Shown: positions 34,796 through 42,954, counted from the stretch's first letter. The stretch is 64,000 bases of DNA from a bacterium (GCA_024206195.1 JAAGZO010000886.1:1-64000); one strand, 5' to 3'. Program-made: numbers and translations. The notes: generated from the sequence alone by a model not told the origin.

Positions 34796-36244
34796 TCAAT
34801 CTTTTGTTCTTCTGGTCTTTCTTTCTAGTATTCGTTTGACAGACAGGATTTCAAACAGGTTGGTATAGCTTATGCCTGCCAGATGGTGACCTGATGTTAA
34901 GACCACTCTGTCCTTTTTGTTGATAAGCTTTTTTTGGTAGCATACTCTGACCAAATGGTGTACCATCTCGTAAAGGCTTTTAAACTGCTTCTTTTCAAGC
35001 GTGGGGAAGACTCCCCAGCTTATCTGCAGTTGCCTGACAACTTTGATGTTGTTGGTAAAAGCGAGTATCGGACACTGTGGCTTGTATCGTGAAACCTTTC
35101 GTGCAGTAAAGCCTGAAACTGTAGGTGCAATTATGGCATCTACATCCAGTATTTTTTGTGCAAATGCTGCAACTCTAGTGATAAAGGAGCTTATCACCAT
35201 TTTTTCCATTTCTTTTGGTATTTTAAGAGACTTATCCATGTTATGCTTCACCAATGGATCATATTCCTTTGCAATGGTGGCCATAATTCTTACTGATCCA
35301 ACAGGGTATTTTCCAACGGTAGTTTCTCCGCTAAGCATGACTGCATCTGTGCCCTGAATGATTGCCTGCGCAACATCATTTACTTCAGCTCTTGTCGGCT
35401 GGGCATTATCTTTCATGCTTTCAAGCATTTGTGTTGCAACAACAACAGGTTGTCCAAAGTGATTGCAGATGCGTATGATGTCAAACTGAAGCCTAGGTAT
35501 CTTTTCCAGGGGCATCTCAACACCGAGATCACCCCGAGCAACCATTACACCATCAGACTCATCGATTATTTCTCTTATGTTTTTAACTGCAGAAGGATTC
35601 TCAATTTTTGATATTATCCTTATGCTGGATTTATGTTTTTTTAGGAGTTCTTTGAGTTTAATAACATCCTTGCTGTTCCTTACAAAAGAAGCAGCAATAA
35701 AATCAACATTGTTTTTTATACTAAAAAGGATGTCCTGTTTGTCTTTCTTTGAAAAAAACGGAACCTCAACATGGTGACCGCGTATGGTCACTTTTCTGCT
35801 TGGAGTAATAATGCCGCTGTTAGCAATCCTGACAACAAGGCCGCTCTTGCGTTTTTTTATTACCTTTAGTTCAATCAGGCCGTCATCCAGAAAAATAGTG
35901 GTGCCCCGGTCTACTTTGTAAATTGCAGGATAAGATACTGATATCCTCTTGTTGTCACCAATGACCTTTTTGCTTGTCAGCTCAAGCAGCTGGCCCTTAA
36001 CCAGCTTTACAGAGTTTCCCTTTATTCCACCAGTTCTTATTTCAGGCCCCTTTGTATCAACCATTATTGCTATTTCAGGGCTGACTTTGCGAATGTTTTT
36101 GATTACTTTCTTGAAATAACCATGATTGCCGTGTGAGAAATTAAGCCTCGCAATATTCATGCCTTCTTTGTGCATTTTTTTTATAGTGGCTACACTGTCA
36201 GAAGAAGGTCCTATTGTTGCAATTATCTTTGTGAACTTTGTCAT
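34796..36244 (-). CDS. pyk: Pyruvate kinase
   Basis: The 482-residue glycolytic enzyme converts phosphoenolpyruvate and ADP to pyruvate and ATP. Signatures are TKIIATIGPSS at the N-terminus, the active-site Lys-Glu region (IRIISKIENPSAVKN), MVARGDLGVEMP, and VMLSGETTVGKYP. The C-terminal allosteric domain (KISRYKPQCPILAFT-type) is present, so length and domains are normal. It implies at least lower glycolysis in this organism. Confidence 0.96.
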   Translation of the reverse strand: MTKFTKIIATIGPSSDSVATIKKMHKEGMNIARLNFSHGNHGYFKKVIKNIRKVSPEIAIMVDTKGPEIRTGGIKGNSVKLVKGQLLELTSKKVIGDNKRISVSYPAIYKVDRGTTIFLDDGLIELKVIKKRKSGLVVRIANSGIITPSRKVTIRGHHVEVPFFSKKDKQDILFSIKNNVDFIAASFVRNSKDVIKLKELLKKHKSSIRIISKIENPSAVKNIREIIDESDGVMVARGDLGVEMPLEKIPRLQFDIIRICNHFGQPVVVATQMLESMKDNAQPTRAEVNDVAQAIIQGTDAVMLSGETTVGKYPVGSVRIMATIAKEYDPLVKHNMDKSLKIPKEMEKMVISSFITRVAAFAQKILDVDAIIAPTVSGFTARKVSRYKPQCPILAFTNNIKVVRQLQISWGVFPTLEKKQFKSLYEMVHHLVRVCYQKKLINKKDRVVLTSGHHLAGISYTNLFEILSVKRILERKTRRTKD

Positions 36245-36324
36245 TTTAACTTTATTGATAGCATACTATGCTTAAATACTTTTCTAGAAAGTTTTATTAA
36301 TAGGACTTGCTCAAAAAGTGGTAC

Positions 36325-36885
36325 ATGAAAGCGTGGCTTCATAAAATTGAGGTAATTGTAGACAAGCTTGTTCCATACATGCTTGTTTTGCTATTGTTTA
36401 TCATAATTTTAGAACTTGGTTTTCATGATATAGCAGAGCACTACCATCTTTATCTTGAGATTGGGGATGGTCTTGTTATTGGGGTTTTTGTTATTGATCT
36501 GATATTCAAGTACATACGAATAAGAAAGATATCTACATTCCTGAAAAAGTGCTGGCCAGACATCATTGCAGTTTTCCCTTTCTTTCTTATGTTCAGAGCG
36601 CTTGAGGGAGTTATTGGGATTTTTTCAAGGACTGCTGGAGAGGGTGTCTCAACTGCGCAGAGCATGATTCATGAGGGCCTGGCAACTGAAAGAGAGGCAG
36701 CAAAGGTTATAGAGGGCATTGAAAAAGAAGGTGCAAGGGCTGGAAAGATAAGCAGAACACAGAAGCTGTATCGTTTCATAAGGCCAATCCTGAGAGCCCC
36801 ACGATTTCTGAAAGTACTGCCCTTTTTTGAGAGGCCAACAGGAGACCATCATTTGCATGAGTCTAAAAAGAAACGCAAAAAATAG
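36325..36885 (+). CDS. Membrane protein resembling an ion-channel voltage-sensor segment
   Basis: The 186-residue protein has helices at about 13-34, 44-66 and 75-95. The second and third (GVFVIDLIFKYIRIRKISTFLKKCWPDIIAVFPFF) recall S2-S3 of voltage-gated channels, with the acidic and basic residues in place. The C-terminal half has an amphipathic region, an RFIRPILRAPRFLKVLPFF stretch reminiscent of an S4/linker and a basic tail. No pore helix or selectivity filter is seen. The ATG at 36325 was preferred to an upstream TTG (36307) because of TATA spacing. Function uncertain. Confidence 0.65.
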   Translation: MKAWLHKIEVIVDKLVPYMLVLLLFIIILELGFHDIAEHYHLYLEIGDGLVIGVFVIDLIFKYIRIRKISTFLKKCWPDIIAVFPFFLMFRALEGVIGIFSRTAGEGVSTAQSMIHEGLATEREAAKVIEGIEKEGARAGKISRTQKLYRFIRPILRAPRFLKVLPFFERPTGDHHLHESKKKRKK

Positions 36886-36961
36886 AATTTATATAAAAAA
36901 GCCTAATTTATATATGATTTAATAGAAACATTTATAGTTTCATATAGCTTACTATTCACTA

Positions 36962-37543
36962 ATGCACCTAGATATGTCAAAGATAAAACTACCTGCTGAA
37001 GGAATAACAATCAGTAACAGCCTGAAGTATTTCATGGCAATACTGATTGTAATCTTAATCCTTGATCTTTTGTTAGGTCCTAAACTGAAGTATCTCAGTG
37101 TAGTTCTTGTATTTATCATAATTGGGGCAGCATCAACATTCTACTATCGCTTTTTTGAGTGGCCTATAGGCTTTGAACTTGTGAAGCTTGTTACAATACT
37201 CAGTGTTGTTGCATATTCTCCAACAGTGGGGATCCTTGTTGGATTGATAAGCACAATACTAGGAAGAATAATCTCTGGATCAATGAATCATAGAGCCCTG
37301 GTTTCATTGTTGGGCATAGTTGTTCTTGCAGTGCTTGCGAGCGTATTTTCATCTATGATGGAAATAATGTGGCTTGGAATCTTTCTTGTAGTGTTGTATC
37401 AAATTATTGTAAGGCCGTTTAATGTTATAATGGGAGACAGTATACTTTATGCCAGTTTAAATGCCGGAACAAACATAATATTCAATGTTATACTATTCTC
37501 AAAGGTTGCACCTTATTTGCTCCCAATAATAACTGCATCATAA
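36962..37543 (+). CDS. Small polytopic membrane protein, paralogous family A, member 3
   Basis: The 193-residue protein closely resembles the one at 40109-40663: a GPKLKYLSVVLVFIIIGAASTFYY segment aligns with GPKFKFIVLFIIFTLIGAFSTFYK in the other. Both have FELVKL and a Y-x-P-x-x-G-I loop, then G-R/K-I-x-S/T-G, a helix pair and a VIMGDSILYASLNAGTNIIFN-type tail. Five or six helices in all. The loop residues PIGFELVKL lie between helices 3 and 4. Own promoter; upstream AT-rich region contains several TATA-like boxes. Function unknown. Confidence 0.8.
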   Translation: MHLDMSKIKLPAEGITISNSLKYFMAILIVILILDLLLGPKLKYLSVVLVFIIIGAASTFYYRFFEWPIGFELVKLVTILSVVAYSPTVGILVGLISTILGRIISGSMNHRALVSLLGIVVLAVLASVFSSMMEIMWLGIFLVVLYQIIVRPFNVIMGDSILYASLNAGTNIIFNVILFSKVAPYLLPIITAS

Positions 37544-37578
37544 AAAATTTTTTAAATAAAGGCATTTAAGGAACTATT

Positions 37579-38043
37579 ATGACTACAGATATATCCAAAA
37601 AATATGAAGTTCTTAAAAAGAAATACAAGCTACCTGACTTTGACTGGCTTGATCAAGAGTTCAACCTGGCTTCTATAGAAAAAGATAAGTTTCTTCTAAG
37701 GGATATACGGAGCAAGATAATAAGTGTAATTGACAATCTTTGCGATATCATAGGAAATGTTCTGCAGCCTGAGGGCAGCATCGCAGGGCTGTGCGAGAGC
37801 AGGGTCCTTGATGATGCAGGGAAAAACCAGGTTTTTTCTGCGTACAAGAAGCTGATGAGCATCAACAGAAAAGCTTTAGAGATATCAATAAGAAATGAAG
37901 AGAGCTCTGATGCAGAATTCATCAAAGAGGCATCTGATTTCTGGAAGAACTTCAAAGGAGAACTGATTCCAATAATAAAAAAGCTCCAGGATTCCTGGGA
38001 AAATGACACAGAACAAAACGACAAGTTGGGTTATCTGGGGTGA
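37579..38043 (+). CDS. Helical hypothetical protein in operon with FabD-like gene
   Basis: The 154-residue soluble, mostly helical, charged protein is without Cys motifs except two Cys in the DNLCDIIGN and GLCESR stretches. A TATA box at about 37549-37556 sets a leaderless start. The acyltransferase gene follows after four bases, so the two proteins are probably made together. I do not recognise it; it lacks the DSL serine motif of acyl carrier proteins. Confidence 0.65.
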   Translation: MTTDISKKYEVLKKKYKLPDFDWLDQEFNLASIEKDKFLLRDIRSKIISVIDNLCDIIGNVLQPEGSIAGLCESRVLDDAGKNQVFSAYKKLMSINRKALEISIRNEESSDAEFIKEASDFWKNFKGELIPIIKKLQDSWENDTEQNDKLGYLG

Positions 38044-38047
38044 ATAG

Positions 38048-39097
38048 ATGAGTATTTATTTGGCATTCGGACCGCAGATACCTTTGGAAAACACAATGTA
38101 TGATTCTTTTATAGATCCAGCGTCACCTACACATTCTATTGCTACGCAGGTGCTAAAAGAAGCAAAACCTGTACTGGGGTATGACCCTGTAGAAAAGGTA
38201 AGATGGGCTACAGAACAAGAACTTCAGAGCACAGTAAACATACAGCCGAATAACTTCATAGTCAATGAAATCTGCCGCAGAGCATTTATGGAAAAGATAC
38301 CTGAAGGGTCTATTTCAGGGGTATTTGGCCAGTCACTTGGCGAATACAACGGGCTTCTTGCAGCGGGGGTTAGTGATTTCCAGACAATGCTTGACTTGGT
38401 TAAGGCAAGGGCAAAAGCAATGGGCAAACATTTTTATGACAATGAAGGAAAAAGCGACTTTTGTTTGGGTATTATTTCTGGAATGTCTGAGGCAGGGACA
38501 AACGGACTGGAATGGATATGTCAAGAAACAGGAACATACATTTCAAATATTAATAGAAGCTTTGATGATACTGAAGAACAAAAGAACAATGTCATGACAA
38601 TTGCAGGCACTAACCAGCGTGTTGCATGGACAATTGACCTTGCAAAAGCCAGAGGAGCAAGGAGAGTAAAACGCCTAGATGATTACAATATTGCATACCA
38701 TGCCCCGATTGTCGAGATGCTGAGGGCTGCTGATGATTTTGGAAAGGCAGTTTCCAAGTTCTCCTTTGGAGACCCTACTATTCCTGTGTACAGGAATGTT
38801 GATGGTGATATTCACATACGTTCTGAAATGGAAAAAATACTGGTTGATCATCTGATAAACTATGTGCTGCTTAGCTGCTATGAAACAGTAAGGCCTTACA
38901 ATTTTCCTGATGGAACATCTTCTACAATAAAAAACAGAGGCATAATTCAAAGTATAGTAGACTTAGAAGACGATGTTGCCCAAATATTTGGCCTTGGCCG
39001 CGGAACAAACTCATTCACAAAATATTTTAAGCAAGAAGGCACAGATATTATCTTGGCAAATTCTCCACAAACCCTGCAGAAGATATCACCTGAATAA
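38048..39097 (+). CDS. FabD-like acyltransferase domain protein
   Basis: The 349-residue protein aligns by motifs with malonyl-CoA:ACP transacylases. It has an N-terminal YLAFGPQIP (in place of FPGQGSQ), nucleophile elbow GQSLGEY (Ser96), Arg121 in KARAKAMG, the NINRSFDDTEEQ...IAGTNQRV region and the catalytic His218 in IAYHAPIV. NVDGD near 270 matches the usual end strand. All catalytic residues are present. FabD serves fatty-acid or polyketide synthesis, which is not expected in archaea, and no ACP or ketosynthase gene is visible here. The acyl substrate is unknown. It overlaps the TruD gene by 12 bases, convergent. Confidence 0.8.
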   Translation: MSIYLAFGPQIPLENTMYDSFIDPASPTHSIATQVLKEAKPVLGYDPVEKVRWATEQELQSTVNIQPNNFIVNEICRRAFMEKIPEGSISGVFGQSLGEYNGLLAAGVSDFQTMLDLVKARAKAMGKHFYDNEGKSDFCLGIISGMSEAGTNGLEWICQETGTYISNINRSFDDTEEQKNNVMTIAGTNQRVAWTIDLAKARGARRVKRLDDYNIAYHAPIVEMLRAADDFGKAVSKFSFGDPTIPVYRNVDGDIHIRSEMEKILVDHLINYVLLSCYETVRPYNFPDGTSSTIKNRGIIQSIVDLEDDVAQIFGLGRGTNSFTKYFKQEGTDIILANSPQTLQKISPE

Positions 39098-40033
39098 TTC
39101 TTTCACAACGACTGTTGCATAGCTGCCTCTTGGTAAGAAGAATGAGACTGTGCACTGCTTCTTTCCTTTGTTGAGATCATCATCTTCGAGTTCTCCTATC
39201 TTGAGATCCTTTATGTCTGCAAAGAGGAATCTCTGGCCGCCTTCTGAGCTTAGCTCTGGAATGCTCTTAACAATAAAGCTTCTCATAGTAAGTCCTTCTT
39301 TCTTTAGAATCTTGTTGACTGTTTCTTCAATTTCTTTGTTGTTGAACTCTGTTGCAAAGCCAACAATAGGCAGCTCCATGTTTTTATTTCTGTTTTCAAA
39401 GTGCCTTGCTGTCTCATTCCATATCCTGCTCTGGATTGCATGAATGTAAAGCATAAGAATCTTCTTTGGTATTGTGCGGAGCGCTCCTATGTAATCCGTT
39501 GGATGCTCTTTGAGATAGTTTGCAACTATTTCCTCGGTTTTTCCGTTTCCTTTGAGAACAATCTCAACAGCCTTCTTGAAGTCATTGCATATTATTTCCT
39601 TGCCAATCCGGTCATTATTGCTGCTGAATCGCTGTGAATCAAAGTAATTTGTTATTTTGTCGATTCTTTTTGTCTTTTTTTCGATATTCCTTATTCTTAT
39701 TGTGAACTTGTTGCCTTCAAGGTCGCCAAGCGAAATAGGAATATCACCAAATCCAAGAGTTTCAATAGAAATTTCCTTTAGCTTTACGCTATTTATTCTT
39801 CCAAGCACAGAAACAACCTGAGAGGTTATAGCATGCCTGTCTTTTGAGCCGGCATAACCAAACTTCTTTCTTTCTATCTTAAGATAGTTTGATAACAGAT
39901 GAATCGCGTTCTCTGTTGTAAAATCCTTTTTTCTCAGAGTAAAGTATGTGAATCTTCCTGTTTTTCCCGGCTTAACAGAGCTGACTTCATCAACAATGAA
40001 ATCTTCAGGGATGTGCTTTATTTTATAGGTCAT
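39086..40033 (-). CDS. truD: tRNA pseudouridine synthase TruD
   Basis: The 315-residue enzyme isomerises U13 of tRNA to pseudouridine. The family motif FGYAGSKDRHAITSQ with the catalytic Asp is seen near residue 65, and NKFTIRIRN and the C-terminal FLPRGSYATVVVKEL strand fit. It is shorter than typical archaeal TruD (about 400), owing to a reduced insertion domain. The organism also shows unusual tRNA loops, so this enzyme acts on an atypical tRNA set. Confidence 0.92.
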   Translation of the reverse strand: MTYKIKHIPEDFIVDEVSSVKPGKTGRFTYFTLRKKDFTTENAIHLLSNYLKIERKKFGYAGSKDRHAITSQVVSVLGRINSVKLKEISIETLGFGDIPISLGDLEGNKFTIRIRNIEKKTKRIDKITNYFDSQRFSSNNDRIGKEIICNDFKKAVEIVLKGNGKTEEIVANYLKEHPTDYIGALRTIPKKILMLYIHAIQSRIWNETARHFENRNKNMELPIVGFATEFNNKEIEETVNKILKKEGLTMRSFIVKSIPELSSEGGQRFLFADIKDLKIGELEDDDLNKGKKQCTVSFFLPRGSYATVVVKELFR

Positions 40034-40108
40034 ATAGTGTGGTAAAAATGTCTTGTATTAAAGTCTTTTTGCAAATCTTTATAAAAATGGTCAGAATATC
40101 CTTTTCAG

Positions 40109-40663
40109 ATGGAACTTGGAAAGCATGTTTTCAATAAGGTGCAGCTGCACTACAAGAAGATACTTATTGCACTTGTGATACTACTTGTCATAAATCTTAT
40201 TCTTGGTCCGAAATTCAAGTTTATTGTCCTGTTCATCATATTTACACTAATAGGTGCTTTTTCAACCTTTTACAAGAACTATCTTGAGGGGCCTATAAAC
40301 TTTGAGCTTGTAAAGCTTGGTGCAATAATGATGACTGTTGCGTATAATCCTATTGCAGGGATATCTGTGGGCATTATTGCTTCTGTGATGGGCAAGATAC
40401 TGACAGGCAAAGTAGATCAGACAATTATTATGTCAATTGTCGGCATAAGTGTTATTTGTGTTATAGCAGGATTCTTTCAAACGCCAGATATAGTTCTGCT
40501 TGGAATAGTTCTCACAATTGTATACTATGTGGTTATTTCACCATTTATTATAATGATGGGGGGCAGTGTATGGTATGGTGTCATATACATAGCAACAGAT
40601 GTCATCTTTAATATTTTCATCTTCATGAGATTCGCTCCTTTTATATATGAAGCCATAACATAG
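40109..40663 (+). CDS. Small polytopic membrane protein, paralogous family A, member 4
   Basis: The 184-residue protein is the closest relative of 36962-37543. Five to six hydrophobic segments are seen with the family loop NFELVKLGAIMMTVAYNPIAGISVG and the C-terminal IFIFMRFAPFIYEAIT. The N-terminal tail is short and basic. A TATA box at 40079-40086 makes it leaderless. It ends 46 bases before tRNA-Arg(CCT). Four scattered copies in 36 kb suggest a functional family, not a local tandem duplication. Function unknown. Confidence 0.8.
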   Translation: MELGKHVFNKVQLHYKKILIALVILLVINLILGPKFKFIVLFIIFTLIGAFSTFYKNYLEGPINFELVKLGAIMMTVAYNPIAGISVGIIASVMGKILTGKVDQTIIMSIVGISVICVIAGFFQTPDIVLLGIVLTIVYYVVISPFIIMMGGSVWYGVIYIATDVIFNIFIFMRFAPFIYEAIT

Positions 40664-40675
40664 TGTTTTCGTAAC

Positions 40676-40685
40676 TTTTTTATAT
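40676..40685 (+). promoter_or_regulatory. TATA box of tRNA-Arg(CCT)
   Basis: TTTTTATATC about 29 nt before the tRNA start. It may also serve the PPC gene and UPF0104 gene downstream, since no other box is visible before 40853. Confidence 0.55.
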
Positions 40686-40729
40686 CAAATCTATTAATTT
40701 TAGTCTCATGAGCCTGTAGCGCAGCCTGG

Positions 40730-40747
40730 AGGCCTTTTGGTCGGGTA
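40730..40747 (+). other. Probable D-loop intron of tRNA-Arg(CCT)
   Basis: About 18 nt after AGCCTGG. Exon GCCTG can pair with intron CGGGT; a 3-nt bulge GAG and a GCC-TTTT-GGT hairpin follow, as expected for a splicing endonuclease site. Borders inferred. Confidence 0.6.
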
Positions 40748-40788
40748 AACAGCGCGAAAGCCTCCTAAGCTTTAGGTCCCGGGTTCGA

Positions 40789-40820
40789 ACAGATTTTTGC
40801 GAAAGGCAATATTATCGAAA
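40789..40820 (+). other. T-loop intron of tRNA-Arg(CCT)
   Basis: 32-nt insert at the same site as in tRNA-Arg(GCG), with the same TTCGA/TCGAA and TTGC/GCAA helices; identical over 27 nt at its 3' side (40802-40828). Confidence 0.75.
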
Positions 40821-40852
40821 GTCCCGGCAGGCTCGTTTCAGAAAAAACAAAA

Positions 40853-41272
40853 ATGAAATCAAAAAAAACAAAACAAGGATATGTAATAAGGCTTGAAAGC
40901 GGTGAGCGTGTAATGGACAGCATAACCACCTTTTGTCTAACAAATGGTATAGAAGGTGGGTATTTTTGGGGTATAGGTGAGGCAAGTGAGGCAGAGCTAA
41001 TGCACTATTGTCATACGACAAAGAAATACTCATCAAAAAGAATTGTTGCGCCATTGGAGATAGCTTCACTCACTGGAAATGTTTCTGTGATGGATGGTGA
41101 GTGGGTAGTGCACGCACATGGTGTAGTTGCTGATGTAACCATGCAGGCATTTGCAGGTCATCTAAAGGAAGCCATTGTTTCGACGTCTTGTGAGATAGTC
41201 CTTGTGAGAATTGAAGATACAATAAGAAGAATCCACGACGAAAAGTTAAACCTTAACTTGTTGGATGTATAA
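40853..41272 (+). CDS. PPC/DUF296 domain protein
   Basis: The 139-residue protein matches the prokaryotic PPC (DUF296) fold: RLESGERVMDSITTFC, GYFWGIGEASEAELMH, LEIASLTGNVS and VHAHGVVAD...AGHL. The His residues of HAHG and GHL are typical metal ligands of the family, which forms trimers. In plants the same domain partners AT-hooks; in prokaryotes its role is unclear. It starts 17 bases after tRNA-Arg(CCT), so tRNA processing may free this mRNA. A UPF0104 gene follows three bases later. Confidence 0.88.
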   Translation: MKSKKTKQGYVIRLESGERVMDSITTFCLTNGIEGGYFWGIGEASEAELMHYCHTTKKYSSKRIVAPLEIASLTGNVSVMDGEWVVHAHGVVADVTMQAFAGHLKEAIVSTSCEIVLVRIEDTIRRIHDEKLNLNLLDV

Positions 41273-41275
41273 AAC

Positions 41276-42286
41276 ATGAAAAAGTATTTTTTCGCCGCAT
41301 TGTCAGTACTTTTAGGTATCATACTGTTTGTTGCGGCGATTGGTTATGCTGGTTTAGAAAACATTCTGGGCACATTCAAGTCATTTTCTCCTCTCTTTCT
41401 TTTGTTGTTCCTTTTTGTTTCTTCATCAGTGCATTTAATTTCAGTTTATAAGTGGAGGTTAATACTTATTTCGCAGGGATATAAAATTCCTTTTCGTAAT
41501 CTTCTTTTTTATAAAATAATGGGATATACCATAAGCTATTTGACTCCTATGGCTAGGATAGGTGGTGAACCATTAAGAGCATATATGCTTAAGAAGCACC
41601 ATGGAATAAGAATGACTAAAGGGCTTCCTTCAATTCTTCTTGACAAGTCAATTGAGACAACGGTTCACATATTGATTGGAGGTCTGATTCTAATTTCTAT
41701 TATATTTATAAGTGACTGGTCCAATGAATTTAAGCTGTTTTTTGCAGGAATACTTATATTTTTGATACTGCTGTTTAGCCTTTTCTATTATAGGCTTTTA
41801 AAGAAAAGAGGCGTTTTCTCAACATTGTTCTCTATTATTTCCAAACTTACAAACTTTAGGTTATTCAAGCGGCTTTTAATAAAATTGAGTAAGATAGATG
41901 CTGCGCTGTCTGAATTTATGTGTACTGGCAGAAAATGTCTCTATCAGGTTATACTGCTGACTTGCGTTCAATGGGTTTTGTTTTTTGTTGAGATAAAGTT
42001 CGCACTTTTTGCGATTGGTTATGATGCCTCGCTGCTTCAGGTGTTTGCGGTGGTTGTATCTGTTACACTTGCAGGAATGCTGCCTGTGCCTGCTGCGCTT
42101 GGTGTGCTTGAAGCAAGCCAGTTTTCTGTTTTCAAATTGCTGGGTCAAAACCCTCATCTGGGTGTTGTACTGTCTCTTGTTGTAAGATTCAGGGATTCAA
42201 TATGGATTCTTTCTGGACTGGTTCTACTCTCGCACGAGGGTATTAACGTATTAGAAGCTATTACTAATAGGCTTAGTAAAAAATAA
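41276..42286 (+). CDS. UPF0104/LPG synthase-type flippase-like membrane protein
   Basis: The 336-residue protein of the lysylphosphatidylglycerol synthase TM region (UPF0104) family has about eight helices. Conserved features are the YKWRLILISQGYKIPFRNLLFYKIMGYTISYLTPMARIGGEP segment and the C-terminal MLPVPAALGVLEASQ motif. The Gly-Gly-Glu-Pro loop is diagnostic. Members include AglD-type proteins tied to glycolipid or dolichol-linked steps in archaea, with proposed flipping or transfer roles. It is co-transcribed with the PPC protein. Confidence 0.88.
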   Translation: MKKYFFAALSVLLGIILFVAAIGYAGLENILGTFKSFSPLFLLLFLFVSSSVHLISVYKWRLILISQGYKIPFRNLLFYKIMGYTISYLTPMARIGGEPLRAYMLKKHHGIRMTKGLPSILLDKSIETTVHILIGGLILISIIFISDWSNEFKLFFAGILIFLILLFSLFYYRLLKKRGVFSTLFSIISKLTNFRLFKRLLIKLSKIDAALSEFMCTGRKCLYQVILLTCVQWVLFFVEIKFALFAIGYDASLLQVFAVVVSVTLAGMLPVPAALGVLEASQFSVFKLLGQNPHLGVVLSLVVRFRDSIWILSGLVLLSHEGINVLEAITNRLSKK

Positions 42287-42309
42287 CAAGAAAAAAATTC
42301 TTTTTTTCC

Positions 42310-42879
42310 TTAGTATGCTTCGAACTTCTCTTGGAATAGTTCTACTTCTGGTGTGAAGTCCTTAAGCTCAAGGTATTTTTTTATCATTCCCTGAAATTTG
42401 TATGCTTCCCTGTAGATTTCTTTCTTGTGCTCGTCAAGATTTTTTCTTAAGAGCCTCATTCTGTAGAAATTGTCAATTAGCTTTAGAATAGGAGATGTAC
42501 CCCATTCAGGGAGCTCAACGCGGGTGTTTATAGTGACTTTCAGCTCACAGTGCTGTACTTTTATCTTTTTTCCCTTGTGCATTAGCTCCATATCTGTTAT
42601 TTGAATAACATTGATGTCAACATCCATGTAATATGTGTAATAAGGATTGCCTGTCTTCCTCATAAGGCGCCACCAGATTCTTAATTCACGTTCATTTGGG
42701 CCTTTATTTGTTCCTTTTCTTTCAAGATATAGTGTTTCCTTAGAGGCATAATCATCTCCCTTCAGATCAGTCCATCCCTCCTCAATAAGATAATAGTGCA
42801 TAACTCTGTATAGATACTGGATTACAAGGACCTCTCTGAAAGTTACTTCTAACTGTGGTAGAGCTATAACTACTGCCAT
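42310..42879 (-). CDS. Conserved hypothetical protein, 189 residues
   Basis: Cytosolic alpha/beta protein starting MAVVIALPQLEVTF. The in-frame ATG at 42900 was rejected because it would lie only a few bases after the TATA box (42902-42909); ATG 42879 is 27 nt from it. The middle has strands around YYTYYMDVDINVIQITDMELMHKGKKIKVQHCELKV, resembling a small START/lipocalin-like barrel. The C-terminus is helical and basic (FYRMRLLRKNLDEHKKEIYREAYKF). No catalytic motif seen; family unknown to me. Confidence 0.7.
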   Translation of the reverse strand: MAVVIALPQLEVTFREVLVIQYLYRVMHYYLIEEGWTDLKGDDYASKETLYLERKGTNKGPNERELRIWWRLMRKTGNPYYTYYMDVDINVIQITDMELMHKGKKIKVQHCELKVTINTRVELPEWGTSPILKLIDNFYRMRLLRKNLDEHKKEIYREAYKFQGMIKKYLELKDFTPEVELFQEKFEAY

Positions 42880-42901
42880 ACCCCCTATATCAGTATACAA
42901 A

Positions 42902-42909
42902 CTTATAAA
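42902..42909 (-). promoter_or_regulatory. TATA box that decides the start at 42879
   Basis: TTTATAAG read on the minus strand lies 27 nt before ATG 42879. A separate plus-strand box (about 42924-42931) serves the divergent GTPase gene. Confidence 0.6.
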
Positions 42910-42954
42910 CCTTTCGAAAACTTTTTTATATTCCTGTGAATTATTTTCTCTAAA

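Larger units (their letters stand above)
40710..40835 (+). tRNA. tRNA-Arg(CCT) with two noncanonical introns (D loop and T loop)
   Basis: Acceptor GAGCCTG/CAGGCTC, D-stem GCGC/GCGC, anticodon stem AAAGC/GCTTT around CTCCTAA (anticodon CCT), T-stem CCGGG/CCCGG, discriminator G. The D loop is 29 nt (40723-40751) and the T loop holds 32 extra nt (40789-40820). Removing about 18 nt from the first and 32 from the second gives a normal tRNA with GG in the D loop and TTCGAGT in the T loop. Both inserts can form bulge-helix-bulge structures. Confidence 0.9.

Noticed and set aside
42880..42900. Earlier ATG (42900) for the 189-residue hypothetical protein
   Set aside because: It would be within a few bases of the TATA box, upstream of the expected transcription start.
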